Origin: Ophioderma brevispina
Lineage: Eukaryota > Echinodermata > Ophiuroidea > Amphilepidida > Ophiodermatidae
Reading direction: 5' to 3'
Length of the DNA: 64,000 nt
NCBI GenBank assembly: GCA_023653785.1
Contig: JAMKCH010001615.1
Location: forward strand, 1-64,000
Shown in pieces: positions 1 to 10,565 of this stretch. How positions within the stretch are numbered: position 1 is the first letter of the stretch; the number at the start of each line of letters is the position of its first letter. The position numbers and the translations under genes were made by a program. The notes below the pieces were generated by a model. It did not search any database, was not told where the DNA came from, and worked only from the letters and a program-made list of their open reading frames with translations.

Positions 1-2900
1 TCTAACAGTTTATAGGGCAAGTTCGTCCAGCCACACCATCTTCTTATGAAGATAAATGGCCTATGATTGATGTGAATCCGAGTGGATTAAATGATTATTT
101 ACGACTGGCTGATCAATCCACTCCTTCCATTAATAGTGAATTGGAAGATTATCAACGGTTGAGTAGTCCGACGGTGCGGCCTCTCTACAAGCTGAAAGAA
201 ATCCAGCCATGGCCTATTCACGGCTCTCTACACTTGAGTAATCCAGCGGCGAGTCAGTGTATTCAACTTAGAGAAACTTGGCCTCAGTCCAATGATGATT
301 CTCAATACGTGAGCAAGTCAGGCTGACACATATCTCCATGGAGTGATAGATAAACAGCCGCTATCCACGGGCATCTGTGGTGATGCATATGTTTATAGGA
401 CTGAGTTCGGCGACCGTGGCAGCTGTCAATGGAGCTCAACGGCCATTGTTAAGACCTTTTGGTGATGATAAAGAAATGGATAACGGTACTGATAGTACCC
501 GTAAGTCTGGCGGCTTTATGTGATGATGATTTAGAAGTTATTCACCCCGTTGTCAAGACTCAATCCATTATTGCGGAGGTCGCCGATGTTACCGTGGTCA
601 CCGTTAATATACCGACGGGTATTGAGATAAAATTCACGAGTGTGATGATTCTATAGTCAGTTCTACACCTTTTGACGGTCGTGCTTCACGCCCCGTAGAT
701 AAGATTCAATCCGTTATGGCAGGGGCCGCCGATGTTACTGTGGTTACCGTTAATATACCGACAGGTATTGAGATAGAATTCATGAAAGCGATGATAGTTC
801 TATAGTCAGTTCTATACCTCTTGACGGCCGTGCTTCACGCCCTGTGGTTAGGACTCAATCCGTTATTGCGGGGCCGCCGATGTTACCGTTAATATTCTGG
901 CGGGTAATGAGATAGATATAGAGAAAGATGAGACTCTGTATGGCGATAGTGGAGTTAGGTATTCTTTCATCGAGGGATAGAGCTTCTCCTCCACGGCTCC
1001 GAAGATAGTTAGAGTTGTTGAAGCGAAGGTGCATTATGATGAAGAGAAAGTTCTTACTCTTCCATTTTCCAAGAATGCAGTTGTTTCCGGTCCGCCAGTC
1101 CGTCCGCCTAGTCGATCGTCAGGCCGTCACCATGGTTCTTCGGATGTAAATACTTCAACTGTTCTTCCGTGGAGTCAACCGTCGGGCCGTCGCCAACATA
1201 CTTCAACCGTTCATTCTCCGTTTACCTAAGCGTCTAGCCATCATCGTGCTTCCTGAAAGAGTTCCTCTTCCTCCATACACTCATCTAGTACCAGAATGGA
1301 TAAGGTTCCGTGTATTGTATCTTCTAGACGCCGCTTGTCTTCCAGGGGTCGCAGTCCAGTGCGTAAGTCTTCCAGTGATTGTCACCTCAGACGGCGATCA
1401 AGGGAAAAGAGTGTGGATTTAGTTCCTGTTGAACGTAAAAGCCTTCATCGGAAAGATATTCCAGTAATCGTAGTCGACGTTTTCGGACAGAGATAGCTCT
1501 ATAGTTAAGAATACTTTCTCCTCTCCACCTAGAAAGTCTCACACAAGTAGCAAGAGAAGACATCAAGATTCTCCTAGTCATGAATATATAGATCTGATTA
1601 CGTGGATAAGAAAGCGGCTACTTCTCCTCAACACTCGCTTCCTAGACGGAAGCGTTCTTCCGGCAACGATGTCTTTGCCTTTTATAGTGATTGTTCTAGC
1701 AAGAGATCTAAGTTGAATGATGTTAGTCATCATTCTAAATCTAGATGTGAAGATAATATTGATTACTCTTAGACTAGAGTTAAGTATTCGGTAGCTGGTG
1801 ATTAGAGATGTTTGCTTCCCAGCATTATGAGTTGAAACTTAAGGTGTAGTGATTGATGATATCGTTAAGGAACCATCTACTCATGAGTATCCGTAAGTGG
1901 TTCATACTTCTTATGATTCTTTATATGATTCACCAGAACAATGAGCCTACCACGGTGTCAGCTCCTTCTCGTAATACAGTTCCAGTTGAGACTGCTGAGA
2001 TTACTCAACCTATATTGGCTGATGCTACTCCACTCATTGCACATTCTAGTCAAGGTACTTCCAGTCAAGAGCGCACTGGTGAAAGTTTGGGTAAAGATTA
2101 TGATCTGATTTGAGGATACGAAACTGAGAGAGATTTCCCAGATTTATGGAGCTCCTTTTTCTGATGTTGACTCTCTCTTGACGGAGAATTTTGAAGATCT
2201 ACAGTACCTATCTCCTTATGTTGCTGCCTTTCTTGACGGCTGTTTTGGTTCATTGAGGTTTGAAATGTGATTTCTTCTACAACTCAAGATACGATCTCTT
2301 CCGACATTAGTTTAATGGCTAAACATCTCAAGAAACATGTAGTGATGCCTCTCGTTCCTGTTACTGCCGATTTAGAACAGACTATTTATAAAATCCAGAA
2401 GTCTATATGGACCAATTATCAGAAGAAGACTCTCCTTCTCAGATGGATTCCTGAGTCTTTCCCTTCATGTGAGGAGGATAAAGAGTTCTTTTCAGTCCCT
2501 TTGGATCCCAGTCCATGCTGGGATAAGATGAAGTCTGAGGTGAAGACATTTTGTTAGCCGAGACCATGTCCACTACCGGTATTGGAGGCGGCTCTACTGA
2601 GAAACATAGGAACCAGGAGCACCACCTGCTACAACAGGAGCACCACCAGCTACAACAGGAGCGTTCATAGGGTAGATTCTTGGAATGGGGGCAAGGATGC
2701 TGATCTCCGCCATTTGGGACAAATTGCCTGTGATAGTATGAGAACATCGAATGTAGCCTTATTGTCTCTAAGTCTCTTTATGAAAGATTGTTGGAACCTT
2801 ATGTGGAGCTGTCTCATGAAACTCGCAGAAGACTGAATGCTGGTGATGCCTTGAATTTCACAGCCAAGAGGATCTCTTGAATGTTCCTAGAGGAAAGGAT
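1..2900 (+). pseudogene. Gag-like/ORF1 region of the DIRS element
   Basis: This stretch precedes the RT and holds only short open fragments (for example 63-326, 1029-1229, 1296-1496, 1853-2113, 2267-2557). Their products are Ser/Thr/Pro- and Arg-rich, with no domain I recognise. A Gln-rich patch (LLQQEHHQLQQE, read around 2610-2665) is seen in one frame. Position and composition fit the first ORF of DIRS elements, which is poorly conserved. The call rests on position and not on a motif. An internal tandem repeat lies at 557-930. Confidence 0.5.
557..930 (+). repeat. Tandem repeat of about 147 bp in the DIRS ORF1 region
   Basis: Copies begin at about 557, 703 and 852, each opening with a form of GACTCAATCC followed by GCCGATGTTAC and ending with CTTGACGG and GCTTCACGCCC. 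The third copy is shortened. The spacing (146 and 149 bp) is close to 49 codons, which suggests that the repeat was once an in-frame protein repeat. Confidence 0.8.
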
Positions 2901-3239
2901 CTCTTTGGAGGTCAGTGACCTAGCTTAGCCTCTCAAGAAGAACATGTTAAAGCTGCAGATCAAGCCTAAAGGTTCCTCCTGATATAGGCCGCATAGATAC
3001 AGACCTTATGATTATGGCTACCGCAGAAGGGCTTCCGCCTCTAACTATAACTCCTGCCAACAGAGGAAACTGAGGTTCCTTTCGTAAGTCGGGCTACAAC
3101 TTTAAAGACAGCTAATCCAACTATAGAGGCTCCAGAGAGTATGGAAGTTATTCCTCCCACTCCAGACGTAGAGGCGCCAGACGTGGCGCGAGTAGGAGAG
3201 GTAGATACTATTGACTCTTACCTACTTATGACGCCAGTG

Positions 3240-4930
3240 GCGTGACGGTCGATAACCTCCGATCCATGGGTTCTGCAGACTATTTCAGAAGGTTACCATT
3301 TGGAATTTACCGCCCGTCCTCCGATGAAAGTCAGTTTTTGTATTACGCCTATACCATAAGAGACATTAAGGGCTATGATTCTAAACAACGAAGTAGAGGA
3401 GTTGTTAAGGAAAAATGCCATTTTTCGATAAAAGGTTATGGAAGGTTTCTACTCAATTCTCTTCCTGGCTCCGTAGAAAACAGGAGATCTCAGACCAATC
3501 ATCAATTTACACCCTCTGAACAGATTTATTCATCCAAGACATACCAGAATGGAAACCCTCTCAGCTGTCATCAAAGAGTTGAAGAAGGGCTGGTTCGGCG
3601 TAACATTTGATATTTAGACGCCTACCTCCATGTTCCAGTTTTTCCTCCTCATCAACGATGGCTTCGCTTCCGGATCGACAATCGATCCTTCCAGTTCGAG
3701 TTCTGCCATTCGGACTTTCTACTGCTCCCCTTACCTTTACAAGATTGGTGAAAACAGTGGCAGAACATTTGAGAAGGAGGGGGATCCAGGTATTCGTCTA
3801 TCTCGACGATTGGTTGATTGTGGCTCCAAACAAGTCAAGCCTGATAAGACAATTAATCGTTGTCATGAAGACGGTGAAGGATATGGGTTTCAGGATAACT
3901 TAAAGAAATCAAACCTCATTCCGAGTCAGAAGCCGGAGTTCCTAGGAACAATCTTGGATTTAAAGAAATCCAAAGCTTTTCCGACCGAAGAGAGAATTAC
4001 GGTATTAAGAGATTGCATCCTGCTAATTCTGAAGAGGAATTTTTCTCCAGCACATCTATGGCTCCGCTGCTTAGGAATGCTGGCAAACTTGGTAGACCTT
4101 CTACCCTTCTGCAGTATGAGAATGAGACTGCTCCAGCTTCACCTTCGAAGTTACTACAGAGACCACCGTCACGATCTCAACCTTCAAGTCCCTTTGAATA
4201 CAAAGATCGTGAAGCATCTACGTTGGTTAAGCAACTCAAAGAATTTTATGGTGGGAAAAGAATTCAACAAAATACCACTCCATATTTTAATTTTGACAGA
4301 TGCTTCGAATATAGGTTGGGGAGCATGCATGAGGTCCCTCTAAATAAAAGGTGTGTGGTCGAAGATTATAAGGAAGCTCCACATAAATGTACTAGAGCTG
4401 CTAGCAGTTTGTCACGCTCTAAGGCGATTCTAACAGATGATATCTGGGAAGTCGGTGAAAATCAAATCAGACTATTCCTCTGTAGTTGCCTACATAAATC
4501 ACCAAGGAGGAACAAAGAATATCCTCATGTGCACTGTATCTATCTGCCTCCTCACTTGGTGCAGGAATCATTCAATTACCCTGAAGGCGGAAAGTCAGCC
4601 TAAATGATAGCTTATTCAGGATCAACTGTGGAGTGGCATCTCAACAGCTGTATATGCCAGATGATTTTTCAAGACTTTACAGGCCCATGATAGATCTGTT
4701 TGCAAACAGGTCTAATCACCAACTCCCAACATATCGCACATGGCTGGCGAACGAGAAAGCCTGGGTGAGAGACTGCTTTTTAATGAGTTGGGTCATTCTG
4801 ATTGCATACGCCTTTCCACCGATAATAATTCTGGCAAAAGTAATGACAAAGTTACAGCAATCAAAGTCATGCAGGATGCTGCTTGTAGCCCCTTTTTGGC
4901 CATGTCAGGTTTGGTTCCTAAGGTTGGTCA
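3240..4930 (+). pseudogene. DIRS reverse transcriptase and RNase H, frameshifted
   Basis: The RT is recognisable across several frames: DAYLHVPV near 3617 (a form of the DAYLHVPI motif), RVLPFGLSTAP at about 3690-3725, and the catalytic box VYLDDWLI at about 3795-3815. A downstream palm/connection part reads EFLGTILDLKKSKAFP and GMLANLVDLLPFC. RNase H follows, with LILTDASNIGWGA near 4297-4330 and VVAYINHQGG near 4480-4510. Then come MIDLFANRSNHQLPTY (4688 onward) and LLVAPFWPCQVWF (about 4880-4915), a segment typical of DIRS polyproteins between RNase H and recombinase. The frame changes at least at 3600, 3700, 3900, 4340 and 4600. The YxDD-type box and the DAS of RNase H survive, but no complete protein can be made. 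Confidence 0.85.
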
Positions 4931-4949
4931 GCATGTTGGAAGATCATCC

Positions 4950-6057
4950 AAGACTGATTCCTGTAAGGCAAAATCTGCTGGTGGACGGAAGAAACATAAG
5001 AGTGTCTCTCCAAAGACTAGGATCTCTACACTTGACTGTGTGGCCTCTCTCAAGCTTGCCTTCAAACGCAAGGGCTTTTCAGCAGAAGCTAGAAGGAAGT
5101 CAACCTCCATTTACTATAGTAGACTTCGACGTTTCAACGTCTGGTGCAAGAAATCCAAGGTTGATCAGCATACAGCCTCTGTAGGAGACGTGGCTAACTT
5201 CCTGACTTCACTGTTTCAAGAAAACCTACAACCTTCAACTACTAGAAACTATTTGTCAGCCATATCTACAATTCATGACAAACCAGACATGATTAGAGAA
5301 GATAAGACTCCCAGATCTCATTAAGGGAATGCTGAATGCTGCCTTAGAAGACTCTCTCCATGGGATCTTCAGTGCGTCGCTGATGAACCGTTTGAACCGT
5401 TGGATAAAGCTACACTTTTCGACTTAACAAGAAAGACTGTGTTCCTTCTTATGGCTGCATCTACCAGAAGATGTTCAGAAATCCATGTGTTATCTATTGA
5501 CAAGAAGTATATGAGGTTCTCCGACTCTCACTATATCACTCTCCTACCTCGTGCTGGCTTCATGGTTAAACACAGACACTGAATTATGCACCTCAGCCTA
5601 TAGTTCTTCCAGAGCTTCTCAGAATTACTGGAGATCCTGAAGATAACGTTGGTGTCCAGTCAGAGTTCTTCGACATTATTATCACCGCACTGCCTTCCTA
5701 AAGGAATCTATGGATTCTTCAATTTTTGACCACCTTTTTCATCTCTACCACTAAACCTTATAGGTGTCCTTAGAAGTAATCAAACCGTGGCCAAAACCAT
5801 CCTGTCAGCAAAGCAGTCAGAGTAAGAGGAATGATGCTAAGCATCATTACCATTATGCTCATAAGGTGAGGAATGCCGGTCTACGTATGACAGTATGTGC
5901 CTTGCTACAGATGTGCTTTTATTATATGTATATGGCTGTACATTGGGGCAAAAATTATTTCAGCTTCCATAAAAATTTCTCATGGCAAGAAACCCTGCAG
6001 CAACTGAGACTACCGGCTCCACTTCCTCCACCTAGTGACCAGTGTGGCAGTCATGCA
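4950..6057 (+). pseudogene. DIRS tyrosine recombinase (phage-integrase family), broken
   Basis: The N-terminal core-binding part reads STSIYYSRLRRFNVWCKK (about 5100-5155) and LQPSTTRNYLSAIST (about 5228-5272), typical of tyrosine recombinases. The catalytic domain starts near 5400 and has the first arginine in FLLMAASTRRCSEIHVLS (about 5440-5495). A later segment, AHKVRN (about 5852-5870), fits the H-x-x-R box. Near the C-terminus the sequence HWGKNYFSFHKNF (about 5942-5980) lies where the nucleophilic tyrosine is expected, but the likely position is a phenylalanine. Stops near 5322, 5580, 5700 and 5760 break the frame. Activity is not possible as it stands. Confidence 0.8.
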
Positions 6058-6432
6058 CTAGTTGGATCATTTCGTAATGTATAAAATGGATGAAATAGAA
6101 TATACTCACCAGAATGTTGTGAGATTATTCTATTTACATACATGTATACTTACGAATGATCCAACTAGGAACCCTCATCCAGGCCCTTCCCCGCAAGTGG
6201 AGCCTTGGGGAAGGTACAAAAATGAGCAAAGGATTCTGGGTGCCAGTGACGATAAGGATGGGCGTACCGATGCTAGCGTGGGACTGCTACTAGGCATGGG
6301 CGCACCGAAATTTTTAATGTGGCATTAGGGGTGTCTCGAGGCCTTTTTGAGCACAAAAATGCACTATTTGGATCATTCGTAAGTATACATGTATGTAAAT
6401 AGAATAATCTCACAACATTCTGGTGAGTATAA
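6058..6432. repeat. Inverted repeats at the 3' end of the DIRS element
   Basis: The stretch 6058-6172 is itself palindromic: GTTGGATCATT at the left returns as AATGATCCAAC at 6163-6172, with AAATAGAATA/TATTCTATTT inside. The right part (about 6105-6172) reappears as a reverse complement at about 6366-6432. About 195 bp separate the two. DIRS elements are known to carry inverted terminal repeats plus an internal complementary region. I infer that 6366-6432 is the right terminal repeat and 6058-6172 the internal complementary region. The end at 6432 abuts LINE coding sequence. Confidence 0.7.
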
Positions 6433-7815
6433 TCTTTCTCACTGAAATTCAACTTTCCATCACTTCCTCTCATACATCTTCCCCTTCAACATCTCTTCCA
6501 TCCTTTTTCATTGCCTTCACTATCTTATACACCTTGTTTGGATTCTCTCTCAACTCTCTCAGCCCCTTCTCTGCCTCCTCCTTCATAGCCTTCGCAACCT
6601 CTTTCTTTGCTCGCTTCTTTAGCCTCTTATAGCTTACCTTATTCTCTTCCGTACCATTTTTTCTCATATCCTTAAATGCATCCTTCTTTCTCGCTATCGC
6701 CTCCCTCACCTCATCATTCCACCACCCTGTATCTCTCCTGTCTCTCCTACCTTTTGTTTTCCCACACACTTCATCACATGCCTGTAACACCCCTTCTTTA
6801 AGCACCCCCACAAATCTGACACATCATTCCCCACAAGCTCCCCTACTCCCATCTCAAAATTCTTTCTTGTCTCTTCTTCTTTCAGCTTCCATACTTTCCT
6901 CCTCTCATGCACTACCTTCCTCACCACCTTTTTCACCTTCCTCTTATCCACATCTGCAACCACCAACCAGTGTTGCAATTCTCCTGGAATTACCTTAACA
7001 TTCTTCAGAAATTTCCTCTTCCTCTTGCCTACTAACACAAATCAATCTCTGCCTCATTACCTCCTGAGCTATACGTCACTTTCCTTTTGTCCTCTTTCTT
7101 GAGCCATGTATTTGCAACACACATCTCTTTCTCATCACAAAACTCCAACAACATTCTTCCTTCCAGATTCCTCTCTCCAAACCCATTTCCTCCATGAACA
7201 CCTTCGAAACCTTCGATCCTTTTCCCCACATGCCCGTTAAAATCACCAACACATAAACACCAACACACACCAATTCACCGTCACTTTGCACCTCCCATTC
7301 CTCCACCAACTCATCATAAAACTGTTCCTTTTCTTCACGCTTCTTTCCACACTGCGGCGCATAACCACATATCAACCTCACTACCTCTTCCTCAAAAACC
7401 ATTATAACTGTTATCACCCTATCGCTCTTCCTTCATACCTCCACCACCTTTTCACATAACTCCTCTTTCACCAAGACTCCCACACCCCCAATCCCTTCAC
7501 TATTTCCTGACCACCACAACTTGTACCTTCTTCCCTCTACCCCCAACATCCTAGCCCCCTCCCCTCTCCACCTCACCTCCTGTACACCACACATGTCCAC
7601 CTTCCTCTTCCTCAATTCCTCACTTATCTCCACCCCTTTCCCCTTCAAACTCCCCACCTTCAAGCTTCCAACCCTCACCCCGAGCCGCCTATCGGGCTTA
7701 ATACCGTCATTGGGCAGGCGGCACCTGCACGACTCAAGGTGATTCCTCGCACCTTTTTGAGGTAGGCAGGTGCCACCCACCCCAACCTTCGGGCTGGTTG
7801 GTGCCCTTTTTGTTT
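6433..7815 (-). pseudogene. LINE fragment: 5' leader and AP-type endonuclease, cut by the DIRS insertion
   Basis: Read on the - strand from 7815 down, a leader is followed by the endonuclease: VDMCGVQEVRWRGEGARM (around 7540-7595), then GVGVLVKEELCEKVVEV, ICGYAPQCGKKREEKEQF (about 7310-7370), DFNGHVG-like codons near 7215-7260, and ANTWLKKEDKRKVTYSSGG (about 7055-7110). A Lys/Arg-rich linker follows to RGSDGKLNFSEK at about 6435-6470, where the DIRS terminus begins. This endonuclease type belongs to non-LTR retrotransposons often labelled 'craniofacial development protein 2-like' in annotations. Several frameshifts are present and the RT part is missing. I cannot name the clade with confidence. 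A second copy lies at 44850-47050. Confidence 0.85.
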
Positions 7816-8521
7816 GTACGCCATGAGGATTTTATTGGAGCAAAATAATTGGAACCCTGTGAAATCTTAAGGCTTAAGGTTGTTTGGGTTGGATGTTATG
7901 AGTGAAACAGTCCCATTTTGGTTGACCAATAATACTTTTACCACTGTACTCTATGGATTAGCTCTCGACTCTCACTTCGAATTGGTGAAATATCCGGCGC
8001 CAAACGTTACAGATGGGGTTTTTGGGGTGAAGGCCATTCTATCATGATGAAAAATTTCTAGAATTAAATGGTCTCCCCCTTGAACAATATAAGAATTGTA
8101 ATCAGAACGTTTTGTGGGCGGCCTTCTTCCATGTGAGGGAGAAACACATCATGGCAAAAAATCCACCATGATTTGGGTTACTATCACATAGTGATTTTCC
8201 ATAATGATAAATTTCATTTTTGTGTCATCTTCAAGAATTGCAGAAGGGAACTCGGGAATTACTCGGCCATAGGTCTTTGTGTGTGTGTAATGTTGTGTCC
8301 TGGGTCAAAATGTTAACACCTTAATAATTGCATGCTGTAGAATTTTCTGTAAGGTATTTTTGTTTTTTGGATTCGCACTCTGAAGTGGTTTGTGTTTGAG
8401 GGAGGGACTAATGGGTCAAATGGGTACATTTTTGTGATAAAATTTTGCAATTTGGTTAAAATTTTCCTCTTTTCAAATATCCCTGGAACTAAGCATGGTA
8501 ACAATACATTGTTTAATATGA
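7816..8521. other. Non-coding DNA with one dispersed repeat
   Basis: No gene is visible. The stretch 8398-8510 (fragment TTTTTGTGATAAAATT, later CTAAGCATGGTAACAAT) recurs at about 26280-26395 in the same orientation, so it is a dispersed repeat. Nothing else is recognised. If GEMIN2 begins to the left, this is intronic. Confidence 0.6.
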
Positions 8522-8851
8522 CCTTTGGTGCATGTTCCGATCGTCTTTGGAACCCCTCTGATTTACCCGGAAAAGAATCGATTTTGATATCAGATGAAGG
8601 ACGTATTTTTCTCATTGTCGTCCTGAATTGAGAGCCTTCAAATCCATTCATTCCCAAGATATACACAAAAAACCCTGTTTTAATGGTTAAACCTCATCTA
8701 TCAGATTATTGATAGGGCTTTTGGCAATATCTCATTAGTGCCTCTACCATCAAATTGCAAGTTTGTTTCCCATGTAGTGATGGGACTTATGTGCAAGTGC
8801 CAGGCTTTCAGATCAAGTAGATAACACAATAGACTATTCAAACAAGCACCT
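8522..8851 (+). mobile_element. TTAA miniature transposon, family C, copy 1 (diverged)
   Basis: It shares TGTTCCGATCGTCTTTGG, GATTTACCCGGAA, TCTCATTGTCGTCCTGAA and GTGCAAGTGCCAGGCT, in order, with 14743-15110 and, inverted, with 61581-61923. The ends here are degraded (right end near GCACCTTA). No coding capacity; the family is non-autonomous. Confidence 0.75.
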
Positions 8852-8885
8852 TAGTCCATAACACACATTTATTAATTCTTGGATT

Positions 8886-8935
8886 TTAGTAGTAGTAGTA
8901 CTCAGCAGCAGCAGCAGTGGTGGTAGTAGAGGTAG
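8886..8935 (+). repeat. AGT/AGC trinucleotide repeat
   Basis: Interrupted runs of AGT, then CAGCAGCAGCAG, then GGTGGTAGT. A simple-sequence tract with no open frame of note. Confidence 0.85.
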
Positions 8936-9152
8936 ATCTTCTTTACAGTTCTATCAGAGTAACCAGCTACCCCCCTCATCAAAGTTCCTTAGAAACCTGA
9001 TGAAGGTGATGCATTAGCTGCCAACAACCATCCCTGGAACAGGTAGTACTGGTTACCAGGATATCAGTAGCAGGCCCTCGAAGAAAACCTGACCTAACTA
9101 TGATTTCATAGTAAAGATTTCGTATTTTCAACATAAATGAACCATCGGTGAA

Positions 9153-9229
9153 GGTAATCAGGGGTTGGTACATTTTCTGCACCCACTTTGACAAAGTGGG
9201 GTCACAAAATGTACCAACCCGGTAATCAG
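9153..9229. mobile_element. 59-bp perfect-ended foldback insertion with a 9-bp target duplication
   Basis: The insert 9162-9220 is almost wholly palindromic: GGGTTGGTACATTTT at the left, AAAATGTACCAACCC at the right, with CACTTTG/CAAAGTG meeting around one central base. It is flanked by identical 9-bp repeats GGTAATCAG (9153-9161 and 9221-9229). It lies about 50 bp before the splice acceptor of the GEMIN2 exon at 9280. The target length (8-9 bp) would fit an hAT- or Mutator-like source, but the insert is too short to tell. Confidence 0.8.
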
Positions 9230-9279
9230 TATGAATTAAGTTTACTTGTTTTAAATGAGTATTTATTTCCCCATTACAG

Positions 9280-9459
9280 GCCACTCTACATCAGGTTCTT
9301 GAGTTCCATGTGAGTTGGTTTCATCATGTAGGTTTCAGTGTATCACAGGGATGTTGGTTCTATGCCTTGCTTGCCTGTCTGGAGAAGCCATTACTGCCTG
9401 ATGCAGCATCAATGATAAGAGAATTAGCAAGGCTCTGTGCTGCACAGAGAGCAGTTCTG
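9280..9459 (+). CDS. GEMIN2: GEMIN2 (SMN complex protein), penultimate coding exon
   Basis: GEMIN2 binds SMN and the Sm-protein pentamer during cytoplasmic assembly of spliceosomal snRNPs. The exon encodes 60 residues beginning ATLHQVLEFHVSWF and containing CWFYALLACLEKPLLP followed by MIRELARLCA. The stretch ALLACLEKPLLP is a signature of GEMIN2 near its C-terminus. The acceptor is CCATTACAG just before 9280 and the donor is CTG|GTAAGC at 9459/9460, so the exon is exactly 60 codons and both ends are in phase 0. It joins in frame to 11121. Exons for the N-terminal part were not found between 7816 and 9279 and presumably lie to the left of or within the repeat-filled region. The frame has no break and nothing suggests a pseudogene. 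Confidence 0.93.
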
Positions 9460-9520
9460 GTAAGCAGTCTTAAATATGGTACCCATAATCTGCTTATTTT
9501 GATTGCTAACTGTAAAGCCT

Positions 9521-9640
9521 ATGATATACTTCCAGTCGCAGCGAGCGATTTCTGCACGTGAGCATTCGTAACACTTGATCTTGGTTCAAAATCCAGTGTT
9601 GTGCAAGCCAATCGCTCAATGCAACTGGAAGTATATCATG
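9521..9640. mobile_element. 120-bp foldback element in the last GEMIN2 intron
   Basis: ATGATATACTTCCAGT at 9521 returns inverted as ACTGGAAGTATATCAT ending at 9639, and GAGCGATT/AATCGCTC lie further in. The interior of about 60 bp is not paired. No target duplication is clear. The element is non-coding. Confidence 0.75.
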
Positions 9641-9769
9641 GGATTATGGAGTGTGTGTGTGCAATGTGAGTATGTGTGTTTGTCTGTCTATGCTAACTGA
9701 GGTACACTTGTGTGACTCCATTTTTTGTGGGCCGCCAGCTATAGCTGGCAGGACCACTTAGCAATCCGT

Positions 9770-9832
9770 TGTGCGTGTGTATGTGTGGATGTGTGGATGT
9801 GTGTGTGGATGTGTGTGTGTATGTGTGTGTCA
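9770..9832 (+). repeat. TG/TGTGGA microsatellite
   Basis: A GT-rich simple repeat with GGATGT interruptions inside the Helitron-like element. Confidence 0.9.
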
Positions 9833-9938
9833 CAAATTGTTAAGTTTTTTTTTAAATTGACCTCAATTGAAAAGTTTAACTTCAATTGGAACCAAACTTC
9901 TGTCATAGGTGCACAATGGGATCCCTCATATGTTGATG

Positions 9939-9971
9939 AGGTCAAAGGTCATGTTGAAAGGTCAAAGGTCA
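9939..9971 (+). promoter_or_regulatory. Two perfect nuclear-receptor DR1 motifs inside a repeat
   Basis: AGGTCAAAGGTCA occurs at 9939-9951 and 9959-9971. This is the DR1 consensus bound by RXR heterodimers, HNF4 and COUP-TF in animals. It lies in the last GEMIN2 intron but within a dispersed repeat, so a role is unproven. Confidence 0.3.
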
Positions 9972-10269
9972 TGTGAGGTCAAGTTGAAAAATGGGCTTAA
10001 AATGTAAAATTGATCTAAATTGAAAACTTGAAGTTCAATTGGAACCAAACTTTTGTCATAGGTGCAACATCAGAAGTGCCCATCATATGCTTGAGAGAGA
10101 TCAAAGTTCAATAAAATTGCCAGGGTCCAAAGGTCATGGGGTCGGCCCACATACTTATTTCTTTGAATATAGCAAACGCGAGCGGCGAAAGCCGGAACCA
10201 AAAGCGAATGCTAGTTATTCTGTACATAGACTTGCATGTCTAATTTCGCTACTTGTGTATACCTGCATT

Positions 10270-10317
10270 AGCTTGTCTGTCTGTCTATCTGTCTGTCTCT
10301 CTCTCTCTCTCTCTCGC
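10270..10317 (+). repeat. GTCT/CT microsatellite
   Basis: CTGTCTGTCTAT changes into a CT run of about 16 bases, just before the Helitron at 10323. Confidence 0.9.
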
Positions 10318-10322
10318 AAACA

Positions 10323-10565
10323 TCTATATTACTAAAAAAACTAACTTTGTGGGTTTGTTTGTTTGTTTGTTTGTCCGGCTATGCATTTCGCCGTCAATTA
10401 ACATACGGATATGAATTTTGGTATGCTGGTAGAGCTCCAACGTACGAGGTTTGTGGTCACATTTTCGAGGGGTCCATTGGGGTCAAAGGTCATCCAGGGT
10501 TCCTTATCGGGTAACTTGGCCTAAGCGGGGGGGCCCGCACGCAGCGTGGGTGGGCGATGCACTAG
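10323..10565 (+). mobile_element. Short non-autonomous Helitron
   Basis: It begins TCTATATTACTAAAA after an A and ends CTAG before a T, so it sits between A and T as Helitrons do. A GC-rich stem (GCCCGCACGC / GCGTGGGTGGGC, about 10529-10552) lies 9 bases before the CTAG. At 243 bp it can encode no helicase. The TC start, terminal hairpin, CTAG end and A/T target together make the call good. Confidence 0.75.

Larger units (their letters stand above)
1..6432 (+). mobile_element. DIRS-type tyrosine-recombinase retrotransposon, decayed, left end outside the window
   Basis: Along the + strand there are Gag-like fragments, a reverse transcriptase, an RNase H, a tyrosine recombinase and then inverted repeats. 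This order is the known layout of DIRS retrotransposons, which integrate by a recombinase instead of a DDE integrase. Every coding part is broken by stops and frameshifts, so it is a dead copy. Its right end falls inside a LINE reading on the - strand: LINE coding sequence resumes at about 6433. No target duplication is expected for this class. The left end and the other half of the LINE should lie before base 1. Confidence 0.85.
9720..10216 (+). mobile_element. Helitron-like non-autonomous element, 3' end at CTAG|T
   Basis: The right end has a hairpin CGGC-GAAA-GCCG (10183-10194) and, 16 bases on, CTAG (10211-10214) followed by T, as expected of a Helitron 3' terminus. The left part (AGGACCACTTAGCAATCCGT) and the right end recur in a shorter copy at 49445-49620, and the middle (9900-10060) recurs at 48738-48935. 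Inside are a TG microsatellite (9770-9832) and two perfect AGGTCA direct repeats. The 5' end is not defined. Confidence 0.5.

Noticed and set aside
1..6432. LTR retrotransposon or retrovirus-like origin for the RT
   Set aside because: No aspartic protease or DDE integrase; a tyrosine recombinase and inverted repeats place it in DIRS.
7521..7742. Ser/Pro-rich + strand open frame
   Set aside because: It is the antisense shadow of the LINE endonuclease on the - strand.
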